IMG/VR virus record: IMGVR_UViG_3300017727_000005
Span: 1-63,636 of that record
Source of the DNA: a virus
Length of the DNA: 63,636 nt
Direction: 5' to 3' (one strand)
Shown here piece by piece: positions 19,016-28,543 of this stretch. Within the stretch, counting starts at the first letter, position 1. Every line of letters starts with the position of its first letter. The position numbers and the translations under genes were made by a program. Under the pieces are notes generated by a model. It made no database searches, had not been told where the DNA came from, and saw only the letters and a list, made by a program, of their open reading frames with translations.

Positions 19016-19888
19016 GTGAAAAATACATATTTCTCACACGGTACACACTCAGAAAAAACTCTCTATGAAGATTTAATCATAGAGCAGTTAAAAATATTTG
19101 GGCATGAAGTACACTATCTTCCTAGAACAACTGTAACGGAAGATAAAATATTAGGTGAAACGCCTGATAGTAAGTACACAGAAGCATATCAAATAGAAAT
19201 GTACATAGAAGACGTGAACGGTTTTGCCGGTCAAGGTGACTTGATTGGTAAGTTTGGTTTAGATATGAAAGACGAAATAACTTTCGTTGTTAGCAGACGT
19301 TCATTTGAGTTATTAGTTGACCAACCATCAAATACAATTTCAATAAACAGACCTAGAGAAGGTGACATTATTTACATGCCAACCTTTAAGAAATTCTTTC
19401 AAGTAGATTTTGTTGAAGATGAGGATCCAATGTATCAGATTAATGATTTACCTATCTTCAAACTTAAATCATCTGTTTGGGATTACTCACATGAATTAGT
19501 TGATACAGGTATTACTGAGATTGATGAAAAATTAGAAGACGAGAATTTAGATTTATTACAAAATCAAATAACACTAGAGATTGGTACAACATCTTCAGGT
19601 GCTTTACTTGCTGAAGTAACTGATGGTAATGTTGAGGCATTGTTAGCAGAAACAGGTGATTTAATTGTTGATGAAGTTGACGGTGACAATATTATCCTTG
19701 AGGATGACCCTCAATATGTTGACTATATAGTGTTAGAAGATAGCAACACAACAAACATGGCGGCTGATAGACCAGGCGCTGACAATATATCTTTTGATGA
19801 TGAAGCAGGATTAAACGATACAGACGCAAGTAACGATATCTTTGACTTCACAGAAAAGAATCCATTTGGTGACCCAAGTGACTTATAA
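19016..19888 (+). CDS. 14: Neck protein gp14
   Basis: This 290-residue protein starts at GTG 19016, three bases after the gp13 stop. The N-terminus (KNTYFSHGTHSEKTLYEDLIIEQLKIFG) and the segments GQGDLIGKFGLDMKDEITF and FVVSRRSFELL are typical of gp14, which forms the neck ring with gp13 and connects head and tail. The C-terminal third is acidic and Asp-rich (residues ~220-290) and looks lineage-specific. No ATG gives full-length homology, so the GTG start is preferred. Confidence 0.9.
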   Translation: MKNTYFSHGTHSEKTLYEDLIIEQLKIFGHEVHYLPRTTVTEDKILGETPDSKYTEAYQIEMYIEDVNGFAGQGDLIGKFGLDMKDEITFVVSRRSFELLVDQPSNTISINRPREGDIIYMPTFKKFFQVDFVEDEDPMYQINDLPIFKLKSSVWDYSHELVDTGITEIDEKLEDENLDLLQNQITLEIGTTSSGALLAEVTDGNVEALLAETGDLIVDEVDGDNIILEDDPQYVDYIVLEDSNTTNMAADRPGADNISFDDEAGLNDTDASNDIFDFTEKNPFGDPSDL

Positions 19889-19898
19889 GGAGTAAATA

Positions 19899-20714
19899 AT
19901 GTTTAAAGACGCACAATACCATGAACTAATTAGAAAAACGATAGTAGCGTTTGGTACATTGTTTAATGATTTGTACATATATCGTAGAGCGAGTACAGGA
20001 AAAATAAATCAAAAGATGAAAGTTCCACTTGCATACGGACCAAAACAAAAGTTCTTAGCTAGAATTGACCAAGATAGTACAAGAGGTGCTGATGATGTAA
20101 AAACAACGGCACTTACTTTACCACGAATTGGTTTTGAATTAACAGGTCTTACATATGACCCTAGCAGAAAACTAAATCGTATTCAAAAGTTTAAGAAAGT
20201 AAAAGGCGCAGATACTAAGTCAATGACTAATGTTTATATGCCTGTACCTTACAACGTTTCATTTACATTGTTTACTATGGCAAAAAATAGTGAAGACGCT
20301 TTACAAATTGTAGAACAAATATTACCAATGTTTCAACCTGACTATACAGTATCATTAAATGTAATGCCAAGTTTAGATATCGTAAGAGACGTTCCAATTA
20401 TTCTTAATGATGTAACATATGAAGACAGTTATGACGGAACTTTTACAGACAGACGAGTTTTAATGTACACTCTATCGTTTACAGCGAAGATGTATTTATA
20501 TGGACCTGTTTCAAGTACGAAAGTTATTAAACAAGTACAAGTAGACCAATATACAAACACAAGCACAGCAACGGCAAAAAGAGAACAACGATATGTTGTT
20601 ACTCCTAATCCTACAACTGCTGACGCTGATGATGATTTTGGTTTTAGTGAAACACGTTCTTTCTTCCAGGATGCTGACGAATATGATCCTGAAAGTGGTA
20701 CTGATAAACAATAA
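19899..20714 (+). CDS. 15: Tail sheath stabiliser / completion protein gp15
   Basis: This 271-residue protein begins MFKDAQYHELIRKTIVAFGTLF and contains PLAYGPKQKFLARIDQD, PRIGFELTGLTYDPSRK and the Arg-containing DRRVLMYTLSFTAKMYLYG region. All are recognisable gp15 features. gp15 caps the tail, stabilises the last sheath ring and joins it to the neck. A GGAG ribosome-binding site lies at 19889-19892. The C-terminal ~50 residues are acidic and variable. Confidence 0.9.
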   Translation: MFKDAQYHELIRKTIVAFGTLFNDLYIYRRASTGKINQKMKVPLAYGPKQKFLARIDQDSTRGADDVKTTALTLPRIGFELTGLTYDPSRKLNRIQKFKKVKGADTKSMTNVYMPVPYNVSFTLFTMAKNSEDALQIVEQILPMFQPDYTVSLNVMPSLDIVRDVPIILNDVTYEDSYDGTFTDRRVLMYTLSFTAKMYLYGPVSSTKVIKQVQVDQYTNTSTATAKREQRYVVTPNPTTADADDDFGFSETRSFFQDADEYDPESGTDKQ

Positions 20715-20732
20715 CTATTAGAAAGATAAATT

Positions 20733-21146
20733 ATGAAAAAAGTTGAGGATAAACTCAATGAGTTATTGGATATAACTGAAACTAAACAAGAGATTGTTCA
20801 ATCTACACCTGCTGTACCTAGACCTAATGAAAAAGAAGATATCACTAGTGATTATAAGTACAGTAGGGAAAACCTATATAACTTAGTAGAAAGAGGACAA
20901 GACGCAATAGATGGCATATTGACACTTGCAAAAGAAACAGACCATCCTAGAACATATGAAGTTGCAGGTCAATTAATTAAGAACGTGGGAGAAGTAACTG
21001 AAAAGTTACTACAGTTACAAGAGAAGATGAAAAAGTTAGGGGAAGAAACAAAAAAAGGACCTAGCAAAGTTGAAAATAATCTCTTTGTTGGGAGTACAGC
21101 AGAATTGCAGAAACTAATAAAAGATAATAAGAATGAAGACGGATAA
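20733..21146 (+). CDS. 16: Terminase small subunit gp16
   Basis: This 137-residue, almost entirely helical protein fits the T4 gp16 family. It has an acidic N-terminus, then YSRENLYNLVERGQDAIDGIL, AGQLIKNVGEVTEKLLQLQEKM and a C-terminal NNLFVGSTAELQKLI segment. gp16 oligomers recognise concatemeric DNA and stimulate the gp17 ATPase. The gene overlaps the inserted halogenase gene by 14 bases rather than abutting gene 17 directly. Confidence 0.87.
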   Translation: MKKVEDKLNELLDITETKQEIVQSTPAVPRPNEKEDITSDYKYSRENLYNLVERGQDAIDGILTLAKETDHPRTYEVAGQLIKNVGEVTEKLLQLQEKMKKLGEETKKGPSKVENNLFVGSTAELQKLIKDNKNEDG

Positions 21147-22524
21147 AAAAATATTAATAATTGGTGGTGGTACTGCTGGTTGGTTGACTGCCTTATATCT
21201 AACTAAAACTTTTCCTCAACATCATATTACATTAATGGAAAGTAAACCTATTGGTATCTTAGGTGCAGGTGAAGGTAGCACACCACATCTAACTTCTTTT
21301 TTACATATGTTAGATGTAGATTTACAAGAGTTGTTAAAAGAATGTAAAGGTACAATCAAACAAGGTATATCTTTTGAAAACTGGAATGGAGATGGTCAAA
21401 AATATTTTCATCCTTTTGCAGTACATAATGAATATAAACATTTTAGTATAGACAATTTGTTTAGTTATGATAGTTATGATTATTATTTAAAACATTTAAT
21501 TCACAAAAAAATGCCTTTGAAAGACCATACTTATGCGTCTATACAATCATATAAGAATGTTGTTGATACAAATAATATAGATACCTCTATACACTTTGAC
21601 GCACATCTTTTAGCAGATTATCTTAAAAAAATTACCAAAGTTGATAAACATATCTATGATGAAATTAAAACTACGAAACAAGATGAACATGGTAATATAA
21701 CTAAAATAAATGATATAGAATGTGATTTAGTTTTTGATTGCACAGGTTTTCGTAGAGAGTTAATTGGTAAGTTATATAAGTCAGAATGGAAAAGTTATCA
21801 GGATTGTTTACCAATTAAGAGAGCAATACCTTTCTTTCTACCACCTGAAGATAAACCTTACACACAAGCAATTGCAATGAAATATGGTTGGGTGTGGAAG
21901 ATACCTTTACAACATAGATGTGGTGCAGGTTATATATTTGATAGTGATTATATAACAGACGAAGAAGCATTTGCTGAAGCAAAAGAAATGTTTCCTAATA
22001 TAGAATATACAAGAACAATAAAGTTTGACGCAGGTAGATTTAAACAAACATGGATAAAAAATTGTATTGCAGTAGGTTTATCTTCTGGTTTTACAGAACC
22101 ACTTGAAGCAACATCTATTTGGATGGCAACTGAACAATTAAAATTACTTGAAACATTTATTGACGTTATGTTTACAAATGATGAAGATACTAAAAAAGAT
22201 TATAACGAAGTAATTGCAAATAATAACGATATGGTTATGGAGTTTTTACACTATCACTATATGACTAAAAGAGACGATAGTCCTTTTTGGAAAGAGTTTA
22301 GAAAGAAAAATGTTTTAGCTAAGTTTAATGCTAAGTTAGAACAAATACAAAAAGGTAATCTAAGATGGTATCATACAACAGGCGGAAAACTTACATCAAC
22401 ATTTAATCTTATGTCATGGTTACATGTAGGCGAAGGTCAAGGTCTTATTAAAGATATAAGTATTGAAGGATATGAAAACTTAAACCCAACAGTAGAAGAA
22501 TATGGCAGACACTTACCTAGGTAA
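21133..22524 (+). CDS. Flavin-dependent tryptophan-halogenase homologue between terminase genes
   Basis: This 463-residue protein has the tryptophan 7-halogenase architecture. An N-terminal FAD-binding Rossmann motif (IIGGGTAGW, residues 9-17) is followed by GEGSTPHL. K76 in GTIKQGISFENW aligns with the catalytic Lys79 of PrnA. The family signature WxWxIP is present as GWVWKIP, and E325 in TEPLEATS aligns with PrnA Glu346. PrnA's adjacent Ser347 is replaced by Ala326. The gene overlaps 16 by 14 bases and 17 by 23 bases, so it is embedded in the packaging operon. Halogenation needs FADH2 from a partner reductase, none of which is visible here. Substrate and actual halogenating activity are unknown. 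Confidence 0.85.
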   Translation: MKTDKKILIIGGGTAGWLTALYLTKTFPQHHITLMESKPIGILGAGEGSTPHLTSFLHMLDVDLQELLKECKGTIKQGISFENWNGDGQKYFHPFAVHNEYKHFSIDNLFSYDSYDYYLKHLIHKKMPLKDHTYASIQSYKNVVDTNNIDTSIHFDAHLLADYLKKITKVDKHIYDEIKTTKQDEHGNITKINDIECDLVFDCTGFRRELIGKLYKSEWKSYQDCLPIKRAIPFFLPPEDKPYTQAIAMKYGWVWKIPLQHRCGAGYIFDSDYITDEEAFAEAKEMFPNIEYTRTIKFDAGRFKQTWIKNCIAVGLSSGFTEPLEATSIWMATEQLKLLETFIDVMFTNDEDTKKDYNEVIANNNDMVMEFLHYHYMTKRDDSPFWKEFRKKNVLAKFNAKLEQIQKGNLRWYHTTGGKLTSTFNLMSWLHVGEGQGLIKDISIEGYENLNPTVEEYGRHLPR

Positions 22525-24139
22525 TCCTAATTTAAAAGCGGCTAATCAAAAGATACGTTTTACAAAAAAACAAGTAAGAGAGTTTCTTGCTTGTCAGGAG
22601 AATCCTGTTTACTTTATAGAAAACTACATTAAGATTGTTACACTAGACCACGGTCTACAACAATTCAAAATGTATAACTTTCAAAAAGAAATGGTAGATA
22701 CTTTCCATGATAATCGTTTTAGTATTTGTAAACTACCAAGACAGACTGGTAAGTCAACAACAATTATATCTTATCTATTACATTATGCTATTTTTAACGC
22801 AAACACAAATATTGCCATACTTGCAAACAAAGCTGCGATTGCAAGAGACCTATTAGGTCGTTTACAACTTGCATATGAGAATTTACCTAAGTGGTTACAA
22901 CAAGGTGTTATAAACTGGAACAAAGGTAGTTTAGAATTAGAAAATGGTAGTAGAATACTTGCAGCTGCTACATCATCAAGTGCCGTACGGGGTGGTTCTT
23001 ATAATGTAATATTCTTAGATGAGTTTGCTTATGTACCAAATAATATTGCAGAACAATTTTTTAGTTCAGTTTATCCTACAATATCTTCTGGTAAAAGTTC
23101 TAAAGTAATGATTGTATCTACACCACATGGTATGAATATGTTTTATAAAATGTGGAATGACGCAACAAACAAACGAAATAGTTATGTACCTATTGAAGTG
23201 CATTGGTCAGAGGTACCTGGTAGAGACGAAAAGTGGAAAGATGAAACAATAAAGAACACAAGTGAACAACAGTTTAGAACGGAGTTTGAATGTGAGTTTT
23301 TAGGTAGTGTAGATACATTAATTAATAGTGCTAAGTTAAGAACGTTATCACATAACACACCAATACAGTCTAACGCAGGTTTAGATATACACGAAATGCC
23401 TATTAATGGTCATAGATATGTTGTTACAGTTGATGTTGCAAGAGGTACAGTCAATGACTATTCTGCCTTTATAGTTACAGACGCAAGTCAAATACCTTAC
23501 AAAGTAGTTGCGAAGTATAAGAACAATGAAATTAAACCTTTAATCTTTCCTCAAGTAATTCATAAGATTGCAAAGTCATATAACAATGCAGAAATATTAG
23601 TTGAAGTAAATGATATTGGTGGTCAAGTTGCAGACACTTTACAGTTTGATTTAGAATATGACAATCTTATTATGGTTAATCAAAGAGGTCGTTCTGGTCA
23701 GATTGCAGGTACAGGATTTAGTGGTAAGAAATCACAACTAGGATTGCGTACAACTAAGGCGACAAAGAAAATAGGTTGTTCAAATTTAAAAGCAATGATA
23801 GAATTAGATAAGTATATAATCCAAGATTTTGATGTAATCGCAGAATTATCAACTTATGTATTAAAAGGTAAAGAAAAATACGAAGCAGAGGAAGGTAGTT
23901 CAGACGACTTAGTGACTTGCCTTGTTATGTTTGCCTGGTTGTCAAACCAAATGTATTTTAAAGAGCTAACAGACCAAGATATACGAGCAAGACTTGTAGA
24001 TGAACAACAAAATCAAATGGACCAAGACATGGCACCATTTGGATTTGTAGATGACGGAATAGAAAGTCCTGAAGGAGAAACATATAAGGACCCACATGGG
24101 ACTAGTTGGAGTCCTGTCAAATACAAGAGAGGTTGGTAA
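22502..24139 (+). CDS. 17: Terminase large subunit gp17
   Basis: This 545-residue DNA-packaging motor has an ATPase domain with Walker A RQTGKST (residues 80-86, K84) and Walker B VIFLDE (169-174). The SSAVRGGSY region and the coupling motif STPHG are also present. The nuclease domain has the RNase H-fold acidic residues in VTVDVARG (D311), VEVNDIGG (E368, D371) and the C-terminal SSDDLV. The start overlaps the halogenase by 23 bases; the N-terminus (ADTYLGNPNLKAANQKIRFTKKQV) fits phage homologues. It translocates DNA into proheads through the portal gp20. Confidence 0.95.
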   Translation: MADTYLGNPNLKAANQKIRFTKKQVREFLACQENPVYFIENYIKIVTLDHGLQQFKMYNFQKEMVDTFHDNRFSICKLPRQTGKSTTIISYLLHYAIFNANTNIAILANKAAIARDLLGRLQLAYENLPKWLQQGVINWNKGSLELENGSRILAAATSSSAVRGGSYNVIFLDEFAYVPNNIAEQFFSSVYPTISSGKSSKVMIVSTPHGMNMFYKMWNDATNKRNSYVPIEVHWSEVPGRDEKWKDETIKNTSEQQFRTEFECEFLGSVDTLINSAKLRTLSHNTPIQSNAGLDIHEMPINGHRYVVTVDVARGTVNDYSAFIVTDASQIPYKVVAKYKNNEIKPLIFPQVIHKIAKSYNNAEILVEVNDIGGQVADTLQFDLEYDNLIMVNQRGRSGQIAGTGFSGKKSQLGLRTTKATKKIGCSNLKAMIELDKYIIQDFDVIAELSTYVLKGKEKYEAEEGSSDDLVTCLVMFAWLSNQMYFKELTDQDIRARLVDEQQNQMDQDMAPFGFVDDGIESPEGETYKDPHGTSWSPVKYKRGW

Positions 24140-24150
24140 ATCTTGCATAT

Positions 24151-24158
24151 TATAAATA
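24151..24158 (+). promoter_or_regulatory. Late promoter for the tail genes
   Basis: TATAAATAG lies 62 bases upstream of gp18, in the 81-base gap after gene 17. An AAGAGGAG ribosome-binding site precedes the gp18 ATG. Confidence 0.75.
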
Positions 24159-24220
24159 GTTTCTGTAATTAACAATAATTACAAATTAATATATTAATTT
24201 AATTAAGAGGAGAAAACAAG

Positions 24221-26206
24221 ATGGCTTTTTTAGTTTCACCTGGTGTTCTCGTAACAGAAAAAGACCTTACTAACGTAGTACCAGCTGTATCATCATCTAT
24301 TGGTGGTTTAGTTGTAGTTAGTGAGAAAGGTCCAATGGATGAGATTACTTTAATCTCAAGCGAAGATGAATACGTTAGTACGTTTGGTAAACCAGACGCT
24401 AACACTTTTGAATATTTTTTTACGGCAGCCAACTTTTTACAATACGGAAATGCCCTAAGGGTAGTAAGAGCAGTCACTGGTAATCTGAACGCAGGTTCAA
24501 GTTCAGGTTTACAAGTTAAAAATACGACTGACTACTTAGACAATTATAGCGACGGTTCTGCTTCAGTAGGCTCATGGCTTGCAAGAGAAGCAGGAACTCA
24601 AGGTAACAACCTAAAAGTATCTATGTGTACAAATAGCAATGCATATGCAAGTGCTGGCGGTGCCTCAAACTTAGTTAATGACGCAAGTGCGGCTATTGGC
24701 GATACTACTATCACAATTGATGATGGTGGTGGAGACAAGATCCAAACAGGCGACATTGTTGAGTTTGGAGATATCTCTGGTAACTTCAATGCAGCTCCTT
24801 CTGGTCAATACTACAAAGTAACAGGCACTTCAGGTGCAGTTCTAACCATTGCAAGATTTAATCCTGCTTCTGGTAAAACTGAAACTGGCGGACTAAGACA
24901 CGCTGTTGCTGATAACGCATACTTTAGAAGATTTTGGGAATATTATTTCAATTTCTCAGCTGCACCAACATCAACAGATGATGTTGTTAACGCAGGTGGT
25001 TCTAATGATGAGTTACATATCGTAGTTGCAGACGAGGATGGCGGCATTTCGGGCACAGCAGGTACTATATTAGAAACACACGAAGGATTATCACAAGCTT
25101 CAGACGCTAAAGACGCTCAAGGTGATTCCAATTATTATGTTGACGCTCTATACAATAGAAGTCAATTTATATACTGGATGGACCATGAGACTACATTAGC
25201 AAATGCAGGTAGTTCAAAAGTAGGTCAAGCATTTGATAATACTGGTACTCAAGGCATAACAGTCTTTAGTTCTAGTCTTACAGGTGGTACAGACGATAAC
25301 GCACCAACTAACGGTGAATTAGCATTAGGTTATGATAAATTTGCTGATAGTGCAAGCGTTGACGTTAACTTACTTATGACTGGTCCTTCACATACAGGTG
25401 CTGACGCAACTGGAGATACCAAAGCAACTAAAGTTATTGACATAGTTGAAGCAAGAAAAGATTGTGTAGCATTTATTTCGCCTGCTAGAGCAGACGTTGT
25501 AAACGTAAGCGATCCTATTGCACAAACTGTTAATGTTAAAGCTTTTGCAGACGGTCTTGCTTCAAGTTCATATGCAGTTATTGATAGTGGATACAAATAC
25601 ATGTACGACAAATACAACGGCGTATATAGATATGTTCCATTAAACGGTGACATTGCTGGACTTTGTGCTAGAACAGACGCAGTTGCTGATAGTTGGTTCT
25701 CACCGGCTGGGTTTACAAGAGGTCAGATTAGAGGTGCAGTTAAACTTGCCTTTGATCCTAACCAAGCGCAAAGAGACGACTTATACAAAGCAAGAGTAAA
25801 TCCTGTGGTAACATTCCCAGGACAAGGTACTGTATTGTTTGGTGATAAGACAGCTCAAGCGAAACCTAGTGCTTTTGACAGAATAAATGTTAGAAGATTG
25901 TTCATAACTATGGAAAAGGCAATATCAACTGCTGCTAAATTCCAACTCTTTGAGTTCAATGATGAATTTACAAGAGCGAATTTCAGAAACTTGATAGAAC
26001 CATTCCTTAGAGACGTACAAGGTAGACGTGGTATCACAGACTTTAAAGTAGTGTGTGATGAAACAAACAATGTAAGTGCAGTTATAGATAGAAACGAATT
26101 TGTTGCAGACATATTTGTCAAACCAAATCGTTCTATTAACTTCATCAAACTTAACTTCGTAGCTACAAGAACAGGCGTTGCCTTTTCTGAAGTAGCAGGC
26201 GCATAG
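24221..26206 (+). CDS. 18: Contractile tail sheath protein gp18
   Basis: This 661-residue protein begins AFLVSPGVLVTEKDLTNVVPA, the sheath N-terminus. It contains the conserved C-terminal core INVRRLFITMEKAISTAAKFQLFEFND, RNLIEPFLRDVQGRRGITDFKVVCD and FVADIFVKPNRSINFIKLNFVAT. These strands form the inter-subunit mesh of contractile sheaths. The middle third is the variable outward-facing region. It has its own late promoter and is followed after 14 bases by the tube gene. The stop codon is TAG, which shows that amber is a normal terminator in this phage. Confidence 0.95.
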   Translation: MAFLVSPGVLVTEKDLTNVVPAVSSSIGGLVVVSEKGPMDEITLISSEDEYVSTFGKPDANTFEYFFTAANFLQYGNALRVVRAVTGNLNAGSSSGLQVKNTTDYLDNYSDGSASVGSWLAREAGTQGNNLKVSMCTNSNAYASAGGASNLVNDASAAIGDTTITIDDGGGDKIQTGDIVEFGDISGNFNAAPSGQYYKVTGTSGAVLTIARFNPASGKTETGGLRHAVADNAYFRRFWEYYFNFSAAPTSTDDVVNAGGSNDELHIVVADEDGGISGTAGTILETHEGLSQASDAKDAQGDSNYYVDALYNRSQFIYWMDHETTLANAGSSKVGQAFDNTGTQGITVFSSSLTGGTDDNAPTNGELALGYDKFADSASVDVNLLMTGPSHTGADATGDTKATKVIDIVEARKDCVAFISPARADVVNVSDPIAQTVNVKAFADGLASSSYAVIDSGYKYMYDKYNGVYRYVPLNGDIAGLCARTDAVADSWFSPAGFTRGQIRGAVKLAFDPNQAQRDDLYKARVNPVVTFPGQGTVLFGDKTAQAKPSAFDRINVRRLFITMEKAISTAAKFQLFEFNDEFTRANFRNLIEPFLRDVQGRRGITDFKVVCDETNNVSAVIDRNEFVADIFVKPNRSINFIKLNFVATRTGVAFSEVAGA

Positions 26207-26220
26207 AGAGGAAATAAAAA

Positions 26221-26748
26221 ATGGCAAACGTATCAGACTTTATCTCCAAACTTAAAGGCGGCGGAGCTAGACAAAATCAGTTTAAGGTTACAATGCCTTT
26301 CCCTGGTTTTGCTGCTGTTGGTGGCGAAACTGAGAACATGTCGTTCTTATGTTCTGCTACTCAACTTCCAAGTTCTGAGTTAGGAGAATTAACTGTAAAC
26401 TTTAGAGGTAGACCAATACATATGGCTGGTGATAGAACATTCCAAACTTGGAGTACAACTATTATCAACGATACTTCTTTTGATATCAGAAATGCTATTG
26501 AAAGATGGTCAAATGGTATTAACAACCATAGTGACAACGAAGGTTTAAACAACCCTACTGATTATCAAGTGGACGCATTTATCGACCACTTAGATAGAAA
26601 TGGTAATACAATCAAATCGTACACATTTAGAGGATTATTTCCTTTAACAATAGGTACAGTTGATTTGAACTATGATCCAGTAAGTGCGTTAGAGACTTTT
26701 GAATGTACATGGAGATACCAATACTGGGAAAGTAACACTACAACGTAA
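26221..26748 (+). CDS. 19: Tail tube protein gp19
   Basis: This 175-residue protein has the gp19 beta-barrel pattern: ARQNQFKVTMPFPGF, SFLCSATQLPSSELGELTVNFRGRPIHMAGDRTFQTW and TDYQVDAFIDHLDRNG. It ends in FECTWRYQYWE. It polymerises into the inner tube within the gp18 sheath. Located directly after gp18 with a GAGAGGA ribosome-binding site. A paralogous tube-fold protein is encoded at 33210. Confidence 0.93.
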   Translation: MANVSDFISKLKGGGARQNQFKVTMPFPGFAAVGGETENMSFLCSATQLPSSELGELTVNFRGRPIHMAGDRTFQTWSTTIINDTSFDIRNAIERWSNGINNHSDNEGLNNPTDYQVDAFIDHLDRNGNTIKSYTFRGLFPLTIGTVDLNYDPVSALETFECTWRYQYWESNTTT

Positions 26749-26757
26749 TGTTGTGAA

Positions 26758-26785
26758 TTTATAGCGGTCTCCGGGCCGCTATAAA
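26758..26785 (+). terminator. Strong hairpin after gp19
   Basis: A perfect 10-bp inverted repeat (TTTATAGCGG / CCGCTATAAA) with an 8-base loop lies 9 bases after the gp19 stop. No T-run follows. The right arm overlaps the late promoter of gene 20, so this may act as an attenuator or mRNA-stability element rather than a classic terminator. Confidence 0.65.
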
Positions 26786-26787
26786 TA
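26780..26787 (+). promoter_or_regulatory. Late promoter for gene 20
   Basis: TATAAATAG lies 30 bases upstream of the GTG start of gene 20. Its left half forms part of the 3' arm of the hairpin at 26758-26785. Confidence 0.7.
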
Positions 26788-26817
26788 GAAATAAAAGATA
26801 ATGAAAAGGAGAATGTA

Positions 26818-28347
26818 GTGGCAGAATTTTTTGGCTTTGAAATCAAAAGAGCAAGCACCAAAACAACTAGTCAAACGTTTACAGCACCATCAGCTGATGA
26901 TGGCGTTCAAACGATTATGGGTGGTGGACATTATGGTACTTACTTAGATATTGAAGGAAAAGTAAACAACGAAGCAGATTTAATTAGAAGGTATAGAGAG
27001 GTTGCTATGCAACCTGAGTGTGACCAAGCGATTGAAGATGTTATCAATGAAGGTATAGTAATTGATGACAATAGAGAAACAATCAGACTGAACATGCATA
27101 CAGTACCTTTCTCAACAGGTATAAAAAAGAAGATAGAAGAAGAATTTAATAATATTATTTCGTTATTGGAATTTGAACAAAAAGGACATGACATATTTCG
27201 TAGATGGTATGTTGATGGTAGAATAGTATATCATAAGATAATAGACCCTAAAAATATAAAAGGTGGTATTACTGAATTAAGATATATTGATCCTAGAAAA
27301 ATTAAGAAAGTTCGTAAACCTAAGAAGACTGAGGGCGAACAAAGTTTTAAACCTAAAGACCAAAACGCACCACCAGTTGTAGATTTTGAAGAATTTTATA
27401 TTTACAATGAGAAAGGTGTACAACCGGGAGCAAGTTCAACACAAGGTTTAGCAATTAGTAAAGATAGTATTGCTTTCTGTCCGTCAGGAATGATTGACCA
27501 ACAAAGAAACATGATACTATCACATTTACATAAGGCAATTAAACCTGTCAATCAATTAAGAATGATTGAAGATAGTATTGTTATATACAGAATATCCAGA
27601 GCGCCTGAAAGAAGAATATTTTACATTGATGTAGGTAACTTACCAAAAGCAAAAGCAGAGCAATATCTAAAAGATGTAATGAACAGATATAGAAACAAAC
27701 TTGTCTATGACGCAAGTACAGGTGAAATAAGAGACGATAGACAATACATGTCTATGTTAGAAGACTTTTGGTTACCAAGACGAGAAGGTGGTAGAGGTAC
27801 AGAAATTACTACACTACCAGGTGGTTCTAACTTAGGTGAAGTAGAAGATATCAAATACTTTCAAAAGAAACTTTACAAGTCATTAAACGTTCCTGTATCC
27901 AGATTAGAAGCTGAAGGTAGTTTTAATATGGGTAGAGCAACTGAGATTAATAGAGACGAGTTAAAGTTTAGTAAATTTGTTGATAGACTAAGAACAAGAT
28001 TTAATGCTTTGTTCCATGATTTATTGAAAACACAATTAATACTAAAAGGTATTATATCAATAGAAGATTGGGAAAACAGTTTAGCAAGAACAATCAGATA
28101 CAACTATGTAAATGACGGTTACTATGCTGAAATAAAAGAAGCAGAAATGTTAAAAGAAAGAATGGAAATTTATCGTAACTTGAAAGATAGTGAATTGATA
28201 GGTAACGTTTATTCTAAAGAGTGGGCAATGAAGAATGTTTTAAAAATGACTGACATTGACATTGACGAAGAAAAATCTAAAATAGAAAAAGAAAAGGAGG
28301 CGGAAGCGCCACCAGAAGGAGAAGATGATGACACAGGACAATTCTAA
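26818..28347 (+). CDS. 20: Portal protein gp20
   Basis: This 509-residue protein starts at GTG 26818 behind an AAGGAG ribosome-binding site. It shows the T4-like portal core: ADLIRRYREVAMQPECDQAI, IRYIDPRKIKKVRK-type wing segments, the stem/crown region LPKAKAEQYLKDVMNRYRNK, and FNMGRATEINRDELKFSKF. The portal dodecamer nucleates the prohead, gates packaging with gp17 and later binds gp13/gp14. The acidic C-terminus overlaps the following scaffold gene by 23 bases. Confidence 0.95.
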   Translation: MAEFFGFEIKRASTKTTSQTFTAPSADDGVQTIMGGGHYGTYLDIEGKVNNEADLIRRYREVAMQPECDQAIEDVINEGIVIDDNRETIRLNMHTVPFSTGIKKKIEEEFNNIISLLEFEQKGHDIFRRWYVDGRIVYHKIIDPKNIKGGITELRYIDPRKIKKVRKPKKTEGEQSFKPKDQNAPPVVDFEEFYIYNEKGVQPGASSTQGLAISKDSIAFCPSGMIDQQRNMILSHLHKAIKPVNQLRMIEDSIVIYRISRAPERRIFYIDVGNLPKAKAEQYLKDVMNRYRNKLVYDASTGEIRDDRQYMSMLEDFWLPRREGGRGTEITTLPGGSNLGEVEDIKYFQKKLYKSLNVPVSRLEAEGSFNMGRATEINRDELKFSKFVDRLRTRFNALFHDLLKTQLILKGIISIEDWENSLARTIRYNYVNDGYYAEIKEAEMLKERMEIYRNLKDSELIGNVYSKEWAMKNVLKMTDIDIDEEKSKIEKEKEAEAPPEGEDDDTGQF

Positions 28348-28543
28348 CCCAACAAGAGATATGATTGACGCTTTGCAAAAAGGCGATAACTTAGGTGCTG
28401 AAACGGCATTTAAATCTGCTTTATCAAATAAAGTAGGTACTGAGTTAGATGACAAACGTAAAGACGTTGCGTCAACAATTATGGCAAAAGAACCGGAAAC
28501 AAACAATGATAACGCTGAACAATCTACGGAAATTGACGACTGA
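28325..28543 (+). CDS. 67: Prohead core protein, gp67-like
   Basis: This 72-residue protein (TRDMIDALQKGDNLGAETAF, then LDDKRKDVASTIM) matches the small helical gp67-like prohead core proteins found after gene 20 in marine T4-like phages. It probably contributes to the scaffold and is degraded by gp21. It starts inside the 3' end of gene 20 behind an AAGGAG site; either of two adjacent ATGs (28325 or 28328) could be used. Confidence 0.75.
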   Translation: MMTQDNSNPTRDMIDALQKGDNLGAETAFKSALSNKVGTELDDKRKDVASTIMAKEPETNNDNAEQSTEIDD

